A stretch of 64,000 nt of DNA from Tepidisphaeraceae bacterium (GTDB lineage: Bacteria; Planctomycetota; Phycisphaerae; Tepidisphaerales; Tepidisphaeraceae), in contig DASYHQ010000026.1 of NCBI GenBank assembly GCA_035998445.1, forward strand, positions 1 through 64,000, read 5' to 3'. Each line of letters begins with the position of its first letter. Position 1 is the first letter of the stretch. The position numbers and the translations under genes are program-made. The notes under the pieces are model-generated. The model had not been told where the DNA came from, did not search any database, and saw nothing but the letters and a program-made list of their open reading frames with translations. Of this stretch, positions 15,102 to 24,647 are shown piece by piece.

Positions 15102-16697
15102 CTACGCCTGCCGGATGACCGCGGGCCGACCGAAAACCTCTTCGAACATTTCGGCGCGCGACGAGGCCGACCAGATTTCCATCTCGGCGTCGCTGCGGCT
15201 TTCGACCAGGATATCAACCCGGTCCGGGCGCGTGCGGCAGACGACCTCGTTCACCACCGAGCAGTTCGTGCGATCCAACCCATCGGCGATGCGCAGCAGC
15301 GCCGCGCCCACACGCACCGTCTGCTGGTAGCGCTTCGGCAATGCCATGAACTCGGCGTCGTCGCGGCTGGGGGGCGACTTGCGGTGGTAGCGCGCGATGT
15401 TCGCGATCGTCCGCACCTCGTTCTCCTCGAACGGGTCGAGGTCGCCGTTCATGATGAGGTACATGCTGTGCTTGTGGTGGGCCTTGCGGCTGATGAGCGC
15501 ACCGATGTCGTGCAGCGTGGCGCCGTAGGCGATCAACTCACGCTCCTCGTTGCCCATGCCGTGCAGCGGGCGTAGCTGGTCGAACAGGCTGCACGTCAGC
15601 CGTGCCACCTGATCGGCGTGCTCGCGGTGCCAGTGGCACCGAATCGCCAGATCCAGCACGGCCCGGCGGCGCGGGTTGGGCACCTTCCGGCGCACCTCGA
15701 ACTCCGGACGATGCTTGGCCAGGTAATCGACCAGGATGCCCTCGCGCAGCGCCGACTTGCATGTGGTGAACTGCTCGACGTTCAACCGCTTGCACACCTC
15801 GCGCACCAGCACCGCCGCCGCCAGGATCTGGTCGCGCCGCTTGTCGTCCAGGCCCTGCATCGTGGCGCGGTCTTCGGACTTGCTCTTGATTAACTCGTCG
15901 ACGAGCGCTCCCAGCGTCGCGCAGCGCAACACCCCAGCCGGGTCCTTCGGCGCGAGCGCGGCGCACATCGTGGACAGATTTTCGACCGCGCCACTGGTGG
16001 CGATGAAGCTCACCGGCTTGTGCCGCGCGATCTCGGCGGCCAACGGGGTCAGCTCGCGGTCGTAATGGGCCAAGAGCGCAGCGAGTTCCTTCGGATCGAC
16101 CGGGTCGGACTTCACGAACTTGGCCGTCATGCGGGCGGCGCCCAGCTTGCGGCTTTCCAGCAGCAGCGCCTTGTCGCCGGACGCCACGATGAACTCGACG
16201 CTGCCACCGCCGATGTCCAGGATCATGTGCGGGCCACCGCTGAGGTCGAGCCCGTGCCGCACGCCCAGGAAGATCAGCCGGGCTTCCTCGCGCGCCGAGA
16301 CCACGCGCACGTGCAGTTTCAGTTCCCGGCGGACCTGCTCGATGAACTCGCCGCCGTTGGTTGCCTCGCGCACGGCGCTGGTGGCGACGGCGATGATCTT
16401 CTCGCATTGGAGGCGCTTGGCCTCGCTAACGAATCGCGCCAGCGTGATTTTGGCGCGGTCCATCGCCACCTTCGACAGGCGCTTGGACGGGAACGACATG
16501 CGCCCCAGCCCCACCAGCTCGCGCGAGCGCGACAGCAGCGTCATGCCGCCACTGGCGTCGATGCGGCAGACGATCATGTGCAGGCTGTTCGATCCCACGT
16601 CGATCGCCGCCAGCCGGACGTCGTCGGGCGCCAGGGGTGTCTCGCGGGAACCGCGCTTGGCCGGGACGGTGGACGGGCGTGGGGGAAGGTCGGTCAT
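15102..16697 (-). CDS. ppx: exopolyphosphatase / guanosine pentaphosphate phosphohydrolase with HD domain
   Basis: The 531-residue Ppx/GppA-family enzyme removes terminal phosphate from polyphosphate or pppGpp. The actin-like ATPase fold motifs are visible: phosphate-1 loop AAIDVGSNSLHMIV (residues 30-43), VATSAVREATNGGEFI, and phosphate-2 loop ILDIGGGSVEFIV (residues 159-171). The C-terminal part carries an HD-type helical domain (ATLHDIGALIS, HKHSMYLIMNGDL). The gene is divergent from ppk1 with 48-108 bases between starts, so synthesis and breakdown of polyphosphate share one control region. Length is typical for Ppx2/HD-containing members. Substrate preference between polyP and pppGpp is not decided. 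Confidence 0.92.
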   Translation of the reverse strand: MTDLPPRPSTVPAKRGSRETPLAPDDVRLAAIDVGSNSLHMIVCRIDASGGMTLLSRSRELVGLGRMSFPSKRLSKVAMDRAKITLARFVSEAKRLQCEKIIAVATSAVREATNGGEFIEQVRRELKLHVRVVSAREEARLIFLGVRHGLDLSGGPHMILDIGGGSVEFIVASGDKALLLESRKLGAARMTAKFVKSDPVDPKELAALLAHYDRELTPLAAEIARHKPVSFIATSGAVENLSTMCAALAPKDPAGVLRCATLGALVDELIKSKSEDRATMQGLDDKRRDQILAAAVLVREVCKRLNVEQFTTCKSALREGILVDYLAKHRPEFEVRRKVPNPRRRAVLDLAIRCHWHREHADQVARLTCSLFDQLRPLHGMGNEERELIAYGATLHDIGALISRKAHHKHSMYLIMNGDLDPFEENEVRTIANIARYHRKSPPSRDDAEFMALPKRYQQTVRVGAALLRIADGLDRTNCSVVNEVVCRTRPDRVDILVESRSDAEMEIWSASSRAEMFEEVFGRPAVIRQA

Positions 16698-16745
16698 CTG
16701 GGTCGGCAGTTTAACGATTGTTCCCGTCAGAGTTCAGCTTGAATC

Positions 16746-18950
16746 ATGTTAAGAATTTACGAGGGGCTGTTAAACCAGCCAGATGGGGTTAGTCTGGCAC
16801 GCGATATGTCGTCCTACGAACAGCCCGACCCCGCGGTGGCCGAGCCAAGCGCTGACCTGCCGCCCAACTCGTACCTGAACCGCGACTTAAGCTGGCTCGC
16901 GTTCAACTATCGCGTGTTGCAGGAAGCGGTCGACGCGCGCAACCCACTGCTGGAACGCGTGCGGTTTCTCGGCATCTTCGGGACAAATCTCGATGAGTTC
17001 TTCATGAAGCGCGTCGGCCTGCTGTTGCGCCTGCGCGAGTCGACTCCGCTGTCGCCCACGTTCGAAGGCCTGATGCCCGAGCGGCAGTTGCGGCTGGTGC
17101 GCGAGGAGATCGAAAAGCTGCTGCTGCAACAGCGCGACTGCTTCGAAAACCTGCTGCGCCCCGCACTGGCAGAGAACAACATTCACCTGTTGGGCTGGGA
17201 CGATTTGTCGCCGGAGGATCGCGAGGAGGCCGACACTTATTTCCGCTCGAACGTCTTCCCGATCCTTACGCCGTTGGCGGTCGACCCCGGACACCCGTTC
17301 CCGTTCATCTCGAATTTGTCCGTCTCGCTGGCGGTGGTGCTGCAGCACCCCGATCGGCCGGAGCACGTCTTTGCGCGCGTGAAGATCCCCGAGATGCTGC
17401 CGAACTGGATTCGCCTGCGCAACGCCGGCAGCAGCAGCGGTGGGCAGTTCCGGTTCTTCAGCCTGTACGATTTGATTCGCAACAACCTCAACCACCTGTT
17501 CCGCGACATGGTGATCGTGGACGCCACGCTCTTCCGCATCACCCGCAGCGCGGCAGCCGAGAATTTGGAAGATGAGGATCCGGAAGATCTGCGGGAGTCG
17601 GTTCAGCAGGAACTGCACTTGCGCCGGTTCGCGCCCGTGGTGCGCATGGAGCACGATGCGGACGTGAACACCGAGGTGCTCGCGTTACTCATGAGCGAAC
17701 TGGACCTGCAGGCGAGCGACGTCTACGCGGTGCCGCTGGCGCTGCGGTTCGTCGATTTGTCGCCGGTGGTGGACCTGAAGCTGGCGAAGCTGACGTTCGC
17801 GCCGTGGTCGCCCTGCTTGCCGTCGGCGTTGACCGACAACGATGCCGACTTCTTCAGCCTGATGCGCAAGGGCGACATGCTGGTGCATCACCCGTACGAG
17901 AGCTTCAGCGCCAGCGTCGAACGCTTCGTCAGCGATGCCGCCGACGATCCGAAGGTGCTGGCGATCAAGATGACGCTCTACCGCACCGGCGACGAGAGCC
18001 CGTTCATCCGCACGCTGATTCGGGCGGCCGAATCGGGCAAGCAGGTCGTTTGCCTGGTCGAACTGAAGGCCCGCTTCGACGAGCAGCGCAACATCATGCT
18101 TACGCGCGCGCTGGAAAAGGCCGGCGTGCACGTCGTGTACGGTGTGGTCGGCCTGAAGACCCACTCGAAGGTGACGCTGATCGTCCGCAACGAGCCCGAC
18201 GGCCTGCGGTCGTACGCCCACATCGCCACCGGCAACTATCACGCGCAGACGGCCCGACTGTACACCGATCTGGGCCTGTTCACCGCATCCCCCGAGGTCA
18301 CCGGCGACCTGATCGAGCTGTTCAACTTCCTGACTGGCCGATCGGTGAAGCGCGACTACAAGAAGCTGCTGATCGCCCCCACCAACATGCGGCGTCAGTT
18401 CCTGGAACTCATCGACCGAGAGATCGCCCACGCCGCCGCGGGGCGACCGGCGCGGGTAATCGCGAAGATGAACAGCCTGGAGGATCGCAAGATCATCGCG
18501 CGGCTGATCGCCGCGTCGCAGGCGGGCGTCGACATCGACCTGATCATCCGCGGGCTCTGTTGTCTGGCGCCGGGCGTGCCGGGGCTGACCGACCGCATTC
18601 GCGTCATCTCCGTGATCGGCCGGTTCCTTGAACATTCGCGCATCTTCTACTTCCAAAACGGGCAAACCGACCCGCTGGCCGGCGACTTCTACATGGGGTC
18701 GACGGACTGGATGAGCCGCAACCTGAACAACCGCGTTGAAGTGGTCGTGCCGGTCAGTTCGCGGCCGCTGCGCGAGCAGATGTGGGAACTGCTGCAGATC
18801 TGCCTGAACGACCAGCGGCAAGTCTGGGACATGCAACCCGACGGCCGCTACGTCCAACGCAAGCCCGCCACGCCCGACGCGCCCGGCACGCACCAGATCA
18901 TGATGGACCTGACCCGCAACCGCTGCGGCGTCGCGGGGGCGAAGAAGTAG
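16746..18950 (+). CDS. ppk1: polyphosphate kinase 1
   Basis: The 734-residue PPK1 transfers the gamma phosphate of ATP reversibly to inorganic polyphosphate. The N-terminal domain begins YLNRDLSWLAFNYRVLQEA. The catalytic phospholipase-D-like half has HPYESFSASVERFV, IKMTLYRTGDESPFI and VVYGVVGLKTHSKVTLI, whose KTHSK histidine is the autophosphorylated residue in the family. The C-terminal signature SRIFYFQNG is present (HSRIFYFQNG). An alternative start at 16806 (MSSYEQPD) is equally plausible; neither has a strong ribosome site. It is divergent from ppx. Confidence 0.96.
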   Translation: MLRIYEGLLNQPDGVSLARDMSSYEQPDPAVAEPSADLPPNSYLNRDLSWLAFNYRVLQEAVDARNPLLERVRFLGIFGTNLDEFFMKRVGLLLRLRESTPLSPTFEGLMPERQLRLVREEIEKLLLQQRDCFENLLRPALAENNIHLLGWDDLSPEDREEADTYFRSNVFPILTPLAVDPGHPFPFISNLSVSLAVVLQHPDRPEHVFARVKIPEMLPNWIRLRNAGSSSGGQFRFFSLYDLIRNNLNHLFRDMVIVDATLFRITRSAAAENLEDEDPEDLRESVQQELHLRRFAPVVRMEHDADVNTEVLALLMSELDLQASDVYAVPLALRFVDLSPVVDLKLAKLTFAPWSPCLPSALTDNDADFFSLMRKGDMLVHHPYESFSASVERFVSDAADDPKVLAIKMTLYRTGDESPFIRTLIRAAESGKQVVCLVELKARFDEQRNIMLTRALEKAGVHVVYGVVGLKTHSKVTLIVRNEPDGLRSYAHIATGNYHAQTARLYTDLGLFTASPEVTGDLIELFNFLTGRSVKRDYKKLLIAPTNMRRQFLELIDREIAHAAAGRPARVIAKMNSLEDRKIIARLIAASQAGVDIDLIIRGLCCLAPGVPGLTDRIRVISVIGRFLEHSRIFYFQNGQTDPLAGDFYMGSTDWMSRNLNNRVEVVVPVSSRPLREQMWELLQICLNDQRQVWDMQPDGRYVQRKPATPDAPGTHQIMMDLTRNRCGVAGAKK

Positions 18951-18957
18951 AATCTCT

Positions 18958-18999
18958 ACTGGTCCCTCTTCCGCATCCTCTGGGAGAGGCTAGGCAAGG
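18958..18999. repeat. truncated family C palindrome
   Basis: The stretch beginning ACTGGTCCCTCTTCCGCATC and continuing CTGGGAGAGGCTAGGC matches one half of the family C elements (compare 63511 on) right after the ppk1 stop. The second half is missing. Confidence 0.5.
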
Positions 19000-19045
19000 T
19001 TGATGTATGCCCCGATCAGTTCAAGTATGCCGAAAAAGCATCCCA

Positions 19046-19206
19046 TGTCATCCCGATGGGAGGCTTGTCGACCTGAGGGATCTCTCAAAGCTGAGAACTG
19101 TCCGTGGTTCGAGATCCCTCAGGTCGCCAAGGCTCCCATCGGGATGACGGGCAAGGCATCCCGCGGAGGTTTTTCCGCTAGCCTTTAGGTGCCGCTCGGG
19201 ATGACA
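19046..19206. repeat. intergenic palindrome, family B copy 1 with satellite module
   Basis: The left arm begins TGTCATCCCGATGGGAGGCT (19046) and the right arm ends GGCTCCCATCGGGATGAC (19148). It is followed by a second module, TTTTTCCGCTAGCCTTTAGG up to a further GGGATGACA at 19206. The same second module recurs beside copies 2 and 5. The 455-base gap between ppk1 and rplL holds only this, the truncated C element and the rplL terminator. Confidence 0.85.
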
Positions 19207-19351
19207 GTTCTCCAGTTTGGGCATCTCGGGGTTTGTGATCCGCATGTAGCGCAGGGTGCTTATCGAAATCTGAAAGGACTGATGGATCACTTGCCTTTGT
19301 AGTGTGATCCCTTGAAACATGCGCCATCGCACACTCGATATCGATCCGCGC

Positions 19352-19384
19352 AAAAAACGGACCCGTCTTTCGACGGGTCCGTTT
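19352..19384 (-). terminator. rho-independent terminator of rplL
   Basis: A 12-bp stem (AACGGACCCGTC at 19356-19367 with its complement at 19372-19383) is followed on the minus strand by six T. It lies 23 bases after the rplL stop and ends the ribosomal-protein transcript, so rpoB needs its own promoter. Confidence 0.92.
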
Positions 19385-19406
19385 GCATTCGATTGGATCG
19401 AATAAC

Positions 19407-19805
<399 letters not shown>

Positions 19806-19941
19806 GACTTCTTCTCCGACCCGTATCGTGGGCCAATCGTGTCGAAACAATGTGTCCCGCCCGAGAGCCCGATTCACATCGAATCGGTTTAACCCCAATG
19901 AAGGGGACAGTCGGACCGCCGGACTGGTTCAGATTTTGGAT

Positions 19942-20012
19942 TGCCCACGAATTAGCACGAAAGGGAGCAATATTAGCTCTTATTCGTGTTCGTTCGTGCC
20001 AATTCGTGGGCA
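19942..20012. repeat. intergenic palindrome between rplJ and rplL (family G)
   Basis: The 20-base arms TGCCCACGAATTAGCACGAA (19942-19961) and TTCGTGCCAATTCGTGGGCA (19993-20012) pair with one mismatch. The element fills part of the 217-base rplJ-rplL spacer. It would put a long hairpin in the mRNA between the two stalk genes. Confidence 0.85.
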
Positions 20013-20022
20013 CGTGTTTAAC

Positions 20023-20598
20023 TTACGCGCTCGCTGCGGCCTCAGGGGCGGCGGCCTCAGGAGCTGCGGCACCACCGGCCTTTTCGGCCTTCTCTTCGAC
20101 GGCCTTGATGAGGGCGGCAACCTTGCCGGCCTGACCCTTGAAGATGCCACCGAGCTTGGCGCCCGGAGCGAGGATGAGGGCCACGACCTGGCCGATCGCC
20201 TCTTCGCGGGTCGGCAGCTTGCTGGCCTGCTCGACGCCTTCCTGGCCGGCGTAGACTTCACCGTCGAAGAAGATGCCGCGCAACTCGAGCGTGTCGTCGG
20301 CCTTCTTCTCGTCCAGCAGGATACGCGCGATCGCCGAGACGCTGCCCTCGCCGTAGATCACGGCGCTGGGACCGTCCAGCAAGGTGTCGAAACCCTTGAT
20401 CTTCGTGTTGTCGCTGGCGCGGCGGGCCATCGTGTTCTTCACGACGGCCATGCGCAGGCCCTTCTCACGCAGGCGACGACGCATCGCGTTGTTCTTGATG
20501 GCGCCGATGCCGCGCGGGTTCACGACCGCGATGCCTTCCAGCGGTGAAAACCGGCCGGCAAGGTCCTTCTCAATGAGGCTCTTAACTTTCTTGCTCAT
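20023..20598 (-). CDS. rplJ: 50S ribosomal protein L10
   Basis: The 191-residue protein anchors the L7/L12 stalk to 23S rRNA. The N-terminal domain reads SKKVKSLIEKDL and continues with GIAVVNPRGIGAIKNNAMRR and VVKNTMARRASDN, typical of L10. The C-terminal tail is alanine-rich (EKAEKAGGAAAPEAAAPEAA), somewhat longer than usual. It lies between rplA (100 bases upstream) and rplL. Confidence 0.96.
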   Translation of the reverse strand: MSKKVKSLIEKDLAGRFSPLEGIAVVNPRGIGAIKNNAMRRRLREKGLRMAVVKNTMARRASDNTKIKGFDTLLDGPSAVIYGEGSVSAIARILLDEKKADDTLELRGIFFDGEVYAGQEGVEQASKLPTREEAIGQVVALILAPGAKLGGIFKGQAGKVAALIKAVEEKAEKAGGAAAPEAAAPEAAASA

Positions 20599-20698
20599 GA
20601 TTGTTTGTCCGTAGTCAGTTGTCGGTTGTCAGTAGTGGTTCGCAATCCGGCGTCGTCCTCTGATCCTTACAACGGACCGAAGGACGACGGACCACGGA

Positions 20699-21391
20699 CT
20701 ACACCGTCAGGTACACCGCGGGCGTCATCGAGCCCTTCAGCACGACCTTCTTGAAGTACGCGCCCTTGCTCGTCTGCGGCTTCATCCGGCGGATCTGGGC
20801 GATCATCGCGTTCACGTTGTCGGCCAGCTTCGCATTGTCGAAGCTCAGCTTCCCGACCACGCTGTGGACGTTGCCACCGCTGTCGTTGCGGAACTCGACC
20901 TTACCGGCGGCGTACTCGCGGACGGCGTCGGCGACGTTCGGCGTCACGGTGCCGGCCTTGGGCGAGGGCATCAGGCCCTTCGGACCCAGAACCTTACCGA
21001 GGCGACCGACGAATCGCATCATGTCCGGGCTTGCGACGGCAACGTCGAAATCGGTGAAGTTCTCCTTCTCGATCGCGGCCACCAGTTCCTGCCCACCGGC
21101 GCGAACCGCGCCCGCCTCGAGTGCCAGCGGCGCGAGGTGGTCGGGGCAGAACGCGACGACGCGCTTCGTCTTGCCCACGCCGTGCGGCAGCGAGAGCGAG
21201 CCGCGGATCATCTGATCCGCTTGCTTTGCATCAATTCCGAGGGAGAAGATCAACTCGACCGACTGGTCGAACTTGGTGGGCTCGAAGCTTTTGAGCTTAT
21301 CGAGTGCGGCCTCGAGGGGCAGGCTTTCCTGCACGGCCTTCTCGGCGGCTTTCTTATAACGCTTTGAACGTTGCTGTACGACAATAGCCAT
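20699..21391 (-). CDS. rplA: 50S ribosomal protein L1
   Basis: The 230-residue L1 binds 23S rRNA near the E site and often represses its own operon. Typical blocks are AKQADQMIRGSLSLPHGVGK, GRLGKVLGPKGLMPSPKAGTV (residues about 125-145) and GGNVHSVVGKLSFDN. It is first in rplA-rplJ-rplL. It is separated from rplK, its normal upstream neighbour, by a plus-strand gene, so it must use a promoter in the 250-base divergent gap at 21392-21640. Confidence 0.98.
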   Translation of the reverse strand: MAIVVQQRSKRYKKAAEKAVQESLPLEAALDKLKSFEPTKFDQSVELIFSLGIDAKQADQMIRGSLSLPHGVGKTKRVVAFCPDHLAPLALEAGAVRAGGQELVAAIEKENFTDFDVAVASPDMMRFVGRLGKVLGPKGLMPSPKAGTVTPNVADAVREYAAGKVEFRNDSGGNVHSVVGKLSFDNAKLADNVNAMIAQIRRMKPQTSKGAYFKKVVLKGSMTPAVYLTV

Positions 21392-21640
21392 CTGCTATCG
21401 CTCCTATCGCCGATAAATGCCCGGCGAAAAGCTCCCACTGTTACGGCCCGTGGTTCGGCCATCAGAATTCCTCGCCGAAAGCGAGGGTCGAACAATTTAC
21501 TGGAACCGTGCGTCAGATTCAACGCGCCGTAGACGGAAAATCGCTGACGGAATGGGCCGCCGCAATAAACCATCTCATTGAGCGATTGTAGAGCATTGCT
21601 CAAGCGAGCTGTGGGATAGGGCTGGATGGAGGACCTTCCG

Positions 21641-23287
21641 ATGCTGCGTTTAGCCTTGTTGCTTCTGGCGTGCTCTCAAGCGGTCGCGGCCGCTGGCGAG
21701 TGGAATTTGATCTCGAACGGTGACCTTGAGAAGCGGGACAGTGATCGGCCACCGGCGGGATTTGTGCTGGAGGGTGCCGCCGATTATCGCTACTTGGGTG
21801 ACCGCGGTCGCGACATCAGCAGTTGGGGCATTGGGCTGCCGTCGGACAAACCCGAAGGCGCCGTCTCGTGCACCGTCGACGGTATCGACGCCAAGCAAGG
21901 CCACTGGTTCCGCTTCACGTTCCGCGGGCTGCCGCAGGGCAACTTCGCGGTGCGAAACGACGATCTGTACATGAAGGTCGCGTTCTTCGGTGACGGCGGA
22001 AAGGTCAGCTACGACGCGAAGACGCGCAAGATCTACGACCTCATCGAACACGCCCGCAAGGCCGTCACCGTCAACGGCCCACACGGTGAGGCCGGCGCTG
22101 AGGTGTGGCAGACCTACACGCTCGAATTTCCGCTGCCCTTCCCGCAGGTCGACCAACTGCGGCTCAGCGTCGGCTTCGACCACGGCGCCAGTCGCCGGCG
22201 GCGCGATACGGCGTTCCTTGTGGACGACCTGAGCCTCGTGCGCATCCCCGAACCGGCCGGTGTTCATCCGACCACGCGCCCAGTGGCCGCGCAGCCACAG
22301 AAAGAGAAACTGCTGCCGCTGGGGGGGCGATGGTTCTACGCAGCCAAGGCGGGTGAGACGCGCCCGCCCCAACGCTTCGACTCGACCAATGCCGACCGAC
22401 TGCTCTACCGTGACGGCGGCTACTCCGCGCCGTTCGCGGGCAACACCAGCGCGTGGTTGCGCCCGGGCCACATGGACTTGGCAGGCAACGTGCTGACGGC
22501 GTCGCGCCTGGTGCAGGACAACGTCGTCATCACGTTTGACCGTGCCAGCATGATCGTCCGCACGCACAACGTGCCGAACCACCCCACCGGTCAGTTCCCC
22601 GAACAGGGCTTCGGTAACCGCAGCTACGTGCAGGAGCGCGACGAGACGTTCTACTTCCCGCTGGTGCCCAAGCAGGCCGAGCGACCCGTCGCGACGAATC
22701 AAGATAACAGCAACGGCGCCCTGCACATGGGGCCGATCGGCCTGGCGATCAACGGCGTCGTCTTCTACAACCCGTTCGACATGGGCGACACCGTCGCGGT
22801 CGACATGATGGACCGCTGCTGCGGGCACCCGAACATCGACAACCAGTACCACTATCACAAGTACCCAATCTGCGTGAACACGCCTTGGGCCGACGAGGGC
22901 GCCGGTCATTCGCCGCTGATCGGCTTCGCGTTCGACGGCTACCCGGTCTACGGGCCGTTTGAGCGGGCGAACGTGATGGCCAAGGATGTGAAAGGCAAAG
23001 GGGCGCTCAACGCGTTCAACGTTCACTACGACGAGGAGCGCGGCTGGCACTACCAGGTAACCCCAGGCCAATTCCCCTACCTCATCGGCGGCTTCTGGGG
23101 CGTGGAAGACTCCCGCAACGCCTTCCGCGGCCGCGGTGGCCGCGAGGGTGGAGCGGGTGGCAATCGCCAGGCGGGTGGCGGAGGACAGAACCGACGGCCC
23201 GTCGGCGGACCGCCGAGCGGTGGGATTACGGACAATGACGTCCCACCGCCACCGGACGGCCGGCGTCGGCCGCCGCGCGACCGGTGA
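21641..23287 (+). CDS. exported YHYH-domain protein
   Basis: The 548-residue protein starts at ATG 21641 behind GGAGG (21630-21634) with a short signal peptide (MLRLALLLLACSQAVAAAGE). Residues 20-200 look like a carbohydrate-binding or jelly-roll domain. Residues 280-500 match the YHYH family: the name motif is in NIDNQYHYHKYPICV, followed by HSPLIGFAFDGYPVYGPF. The tail is low-complexity glycine/arginine/proline. YHYH proteins are secreted and of unknown function. It is the only plus-strand gene inside the ribosomal-protein cluster and splits rplK from rplA. Confidence 0.85.
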   Translation: MLRLALLLLACSQAVAAAGEWNLISNGDLEKRDSDRPPAGFVLEGAADYRYLGDRGRDISSWGIGLPSDKPEGAVSCTVDGIDAKQGHWFRFTFRGLPQGNFAVRNDDLYMKVAFFGDGGKVSYDAKTRKIYDLIEHARKAVTVNGPHGEAGAEVWQTYTLEFPLPFPQVDQLRLSVGFDHGASRRRRDTAFLVDDLSLVRIPEPAGVHPTTRPVAAQPQKEKLLPLGGRWFYAAKAGETRPPQRFDSTNADRLLYRDGGYSAPFAGNTSAWLRPGHMDLAGNVLTASRLVQDNVVITFDRASMIVRTHNVPNHPTGQFPEQGFGNRSYVQERDETFYFPLVPKQAERPVATNQDNSNGALHMGPIGLAINGVVFYNPFDMGDTVAVDMMDRCCGHPNIDNQYHYHKYPICVNTPWADEGAGHSPLIGFAFDGYPVYGPFERANVMAKDVKGKGALNAFNVHYDEERGWHYQVTPGQFPYLIGGFWGVEDSRNAFRGRGGREGGAGGNRQAGGGGQNRRPVGGPPSGGITDNDVPPPPDGRRRPPRDR

Positions 23288-23301
23288 GTCGCGCCGATTG
23301 G

Positions 23302-23524
23302 CATCCCGATGGTGCCTTGGCAACCTTAGGGATCTCGACTTTACAAGCCACACTCGTAAGTTCGAGTTTCTTGCAGTCGCCTTAAGGCTAGCGGACAAAA
23401 CCTCCGCGTAAAGCCAAAACCTGTCATCCCGAGGGGAGCGGTAGCGACCCGAGGGATCGCCCACGGCCCGCACCGTCCCTCATTCGAGATCCCTCAGGTC
23501 GCTTCCGCTCCCATCGGGATGACA
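23302..23524. repeat. intergenic palindrome, family B copy 2 with satellite module
   Basis: A first module (GCATCCCGATGGTGCCTTGG at 23302 on, then AAGGCTAGCGGACAAAACCT near 23385) precedes a complete palindrome from TGTCATCCCGAGGGGAGCGG (23422) to CTCCCATCGGGATGACA (23524). It fills the gap between the YHYH gene and the rplK terminator. No gene is seen in 23288-23649. Confidence 0.85.
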
Positions 23525-23576
23525 TTCTGCAGGTGGCGATAGAGTTCGCCCCAGCGCGATCTCCCGTGAACAAGCG

Positions 23577-23613
23577 AAAAAGCCCTCGGTCGCGCATTGC
23601 GCGACCGAGGGCT
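23577..23613 (-). terminator. rho-independent terminator of rplK
   Basis: A perfect 14-bp stem (23582-23595 with 23599-23612) with a three-base loop is followed on the minus strand by a run of T. It ends the tuf-secE-nusG-rplK transcript 36 bases after rplK, before the inserted YHYH gene. rplK and rplA are therefore separate transcription units here. Confidence 0.93.
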
Positions 23614-23649
23614 CGTTTGTTTGAATCAATCTCGACCGACCGAAGTGAT

Positions 23650-24078
23650 TTACCCTTCGACCGTGATCCCCATCGACCGGGCTTGGCCAGCGATGATGCG
23701 GGCGCCGTGGTCGAGATCGAAGCAGTTCAGATCCGACTTCTTCTCGGCCGCGATCTTCTTGCAGTCGGCCATGGTGATCTTGCCGATCTTGGTCTTGTTC
23801 GGCTCGCCGCTGCCCTTGGTCGCCTTGGCGGCTTCCTTCAGCAGTTCGGCGGCCGGGGGGCTCTTCAGTTCGATGTCGAAGGTGCGGTCCTTGTAGACCG
23901 TGACCACGCAGCCGATGACCTTGCCCTTCATGGGCATCGAGGCGGCGTTGAACTTCTGGATGAACTGGCCCGGGTTCACACCGTGCTGACCGAGGGCCGG
24001 CCCGATCGGGGGCGCGGGGGTCGCGACACCTGCGGGAGCCTGGAGCTTGAACTGCTTGGTGATTTCTTTCTTGGCCAT
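23650..24078 (-). CDS. rplK: 50S ribosomal protein L11
   Basis: The 142-residue protein binds the GTPase-associated centre of 23S rRNA. It has the proline-rich N-terminal signature LQAPAGVATPAPPIGPALGQ and GVNPGQFIQKFNA, and the C-terminal RNA-binding end DHGARIIAGQARSMGITVEG. It follows nusG after one small membrane-protein gene and carries its own strong terminator. Confidence 0.98.
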   Translation of the reverse strand: MAKKEITKQFKLQAPAGVATPAPPIGPALGQHGVNPGQFIQKFNAASMPMKGKVIGCVVTVYKDRTFDIELKSPPAAELLKEAAKATKGSGEPNKTKIGKITMADCKKIAAEKKSDLNCFDLDHGARIIAGQARSMGITVEG

Positions 24079-24127
24079 GGTTGCGCTCGAATTCTTATCA
24101 AAGGTCCCCGGGCTAGCCCGGGGCTAT

Positions 24128-24505
24128 TTAGTCAACGATCGTTACGTCTATCGTCCGCCGGCCCGTCGATGGGCGAGGCGACTGGGTTTCCTCGACGATG
24201 TCGCCAACGACGACATCCGGAGCATAAGTCGTTGCCCCGCGAACGGGACCGCTTGGCTCCTCGACCATCACCCCTTCCACGATTACCCGTGGCTCGGGCG
24301 TCAGGGCTCGCACCAGCTTATAGGCCGGCACGGCGAGCACTAAAAGGGCAAGGATACTAACGCCTAACGCCAAAAGAGACAAGGCGATCAGCACAATTCC
24401 CGGCACCGCCGCGATCAGGATCAGTGCCCTGCCCCATCCGGGCAGGCCGGTCACGCCGCCCTTCACGTTCTGATATTGTCCGTAGTACTGAAACAAGCGA
24501 GACAT
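24128..24505 (-). CDS. small membrane protein inserted between nusG and rplK
   Basis: The 125-residue product has a short hydrophilic start (MSRLFQYYGQYQNVKGGVTG), a long hydrophobic region (about residues 26-62, probably two closely spaced helices or one long one, ALILIAAVPGIVLIALSLLA) and an acidic soluble tail of about 60 residues. No family was recognised. It is co-directional with its neighbours and would be co-transcribed with rplK. A family A palindrome separates it from nusG. Confidence 0.55.
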   Translation of the reverse strand: MSRLFQYYGQYQNVKGGVTGLPGWGRALILIAAVPGIVLIALSLLALGVSILALLVLAVPAYKLVRALTPEPRVIVEGVMVEEPSGPVRGATTYAPDVVVGDIVEETQSPRPSTGRRTIDVTIVD

Positions 24506-24537
24506 ACAATCACCTAGAGAATCGTCGTCACTCTACT

Positions 24538-24616
24538 CGTCATCCTGAGGTACTCCGAAGGATCTCTTCGAAACTGGACGATCCGAAGTGAACCTTCGGA
24601 GTACCTCAGGATGACG
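24538..24616. repeat. intergenic palindrome, family A copy 2
   Basis: The left arm CGTCATCCTGAGGTACTCCG continues AAGGATCT, and the right arm CCTTCGGAGTACCTCAGGAT ends GACG. This is the best-preserved copy of the family in the window, between nusG and the small membrane-protein gene. Confidence 0.9.
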
Positions 24617-24647
24617 AATCAATGCAGGCCGACGATCTTAGGCAATC

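Noticed and set aside
21650-23473. 607-codon minus-strand frame opposite the YHYH gene
   Set aside because: Mirror frame of a convincing YHYH-domain gene with signal peptide and ribosome site.
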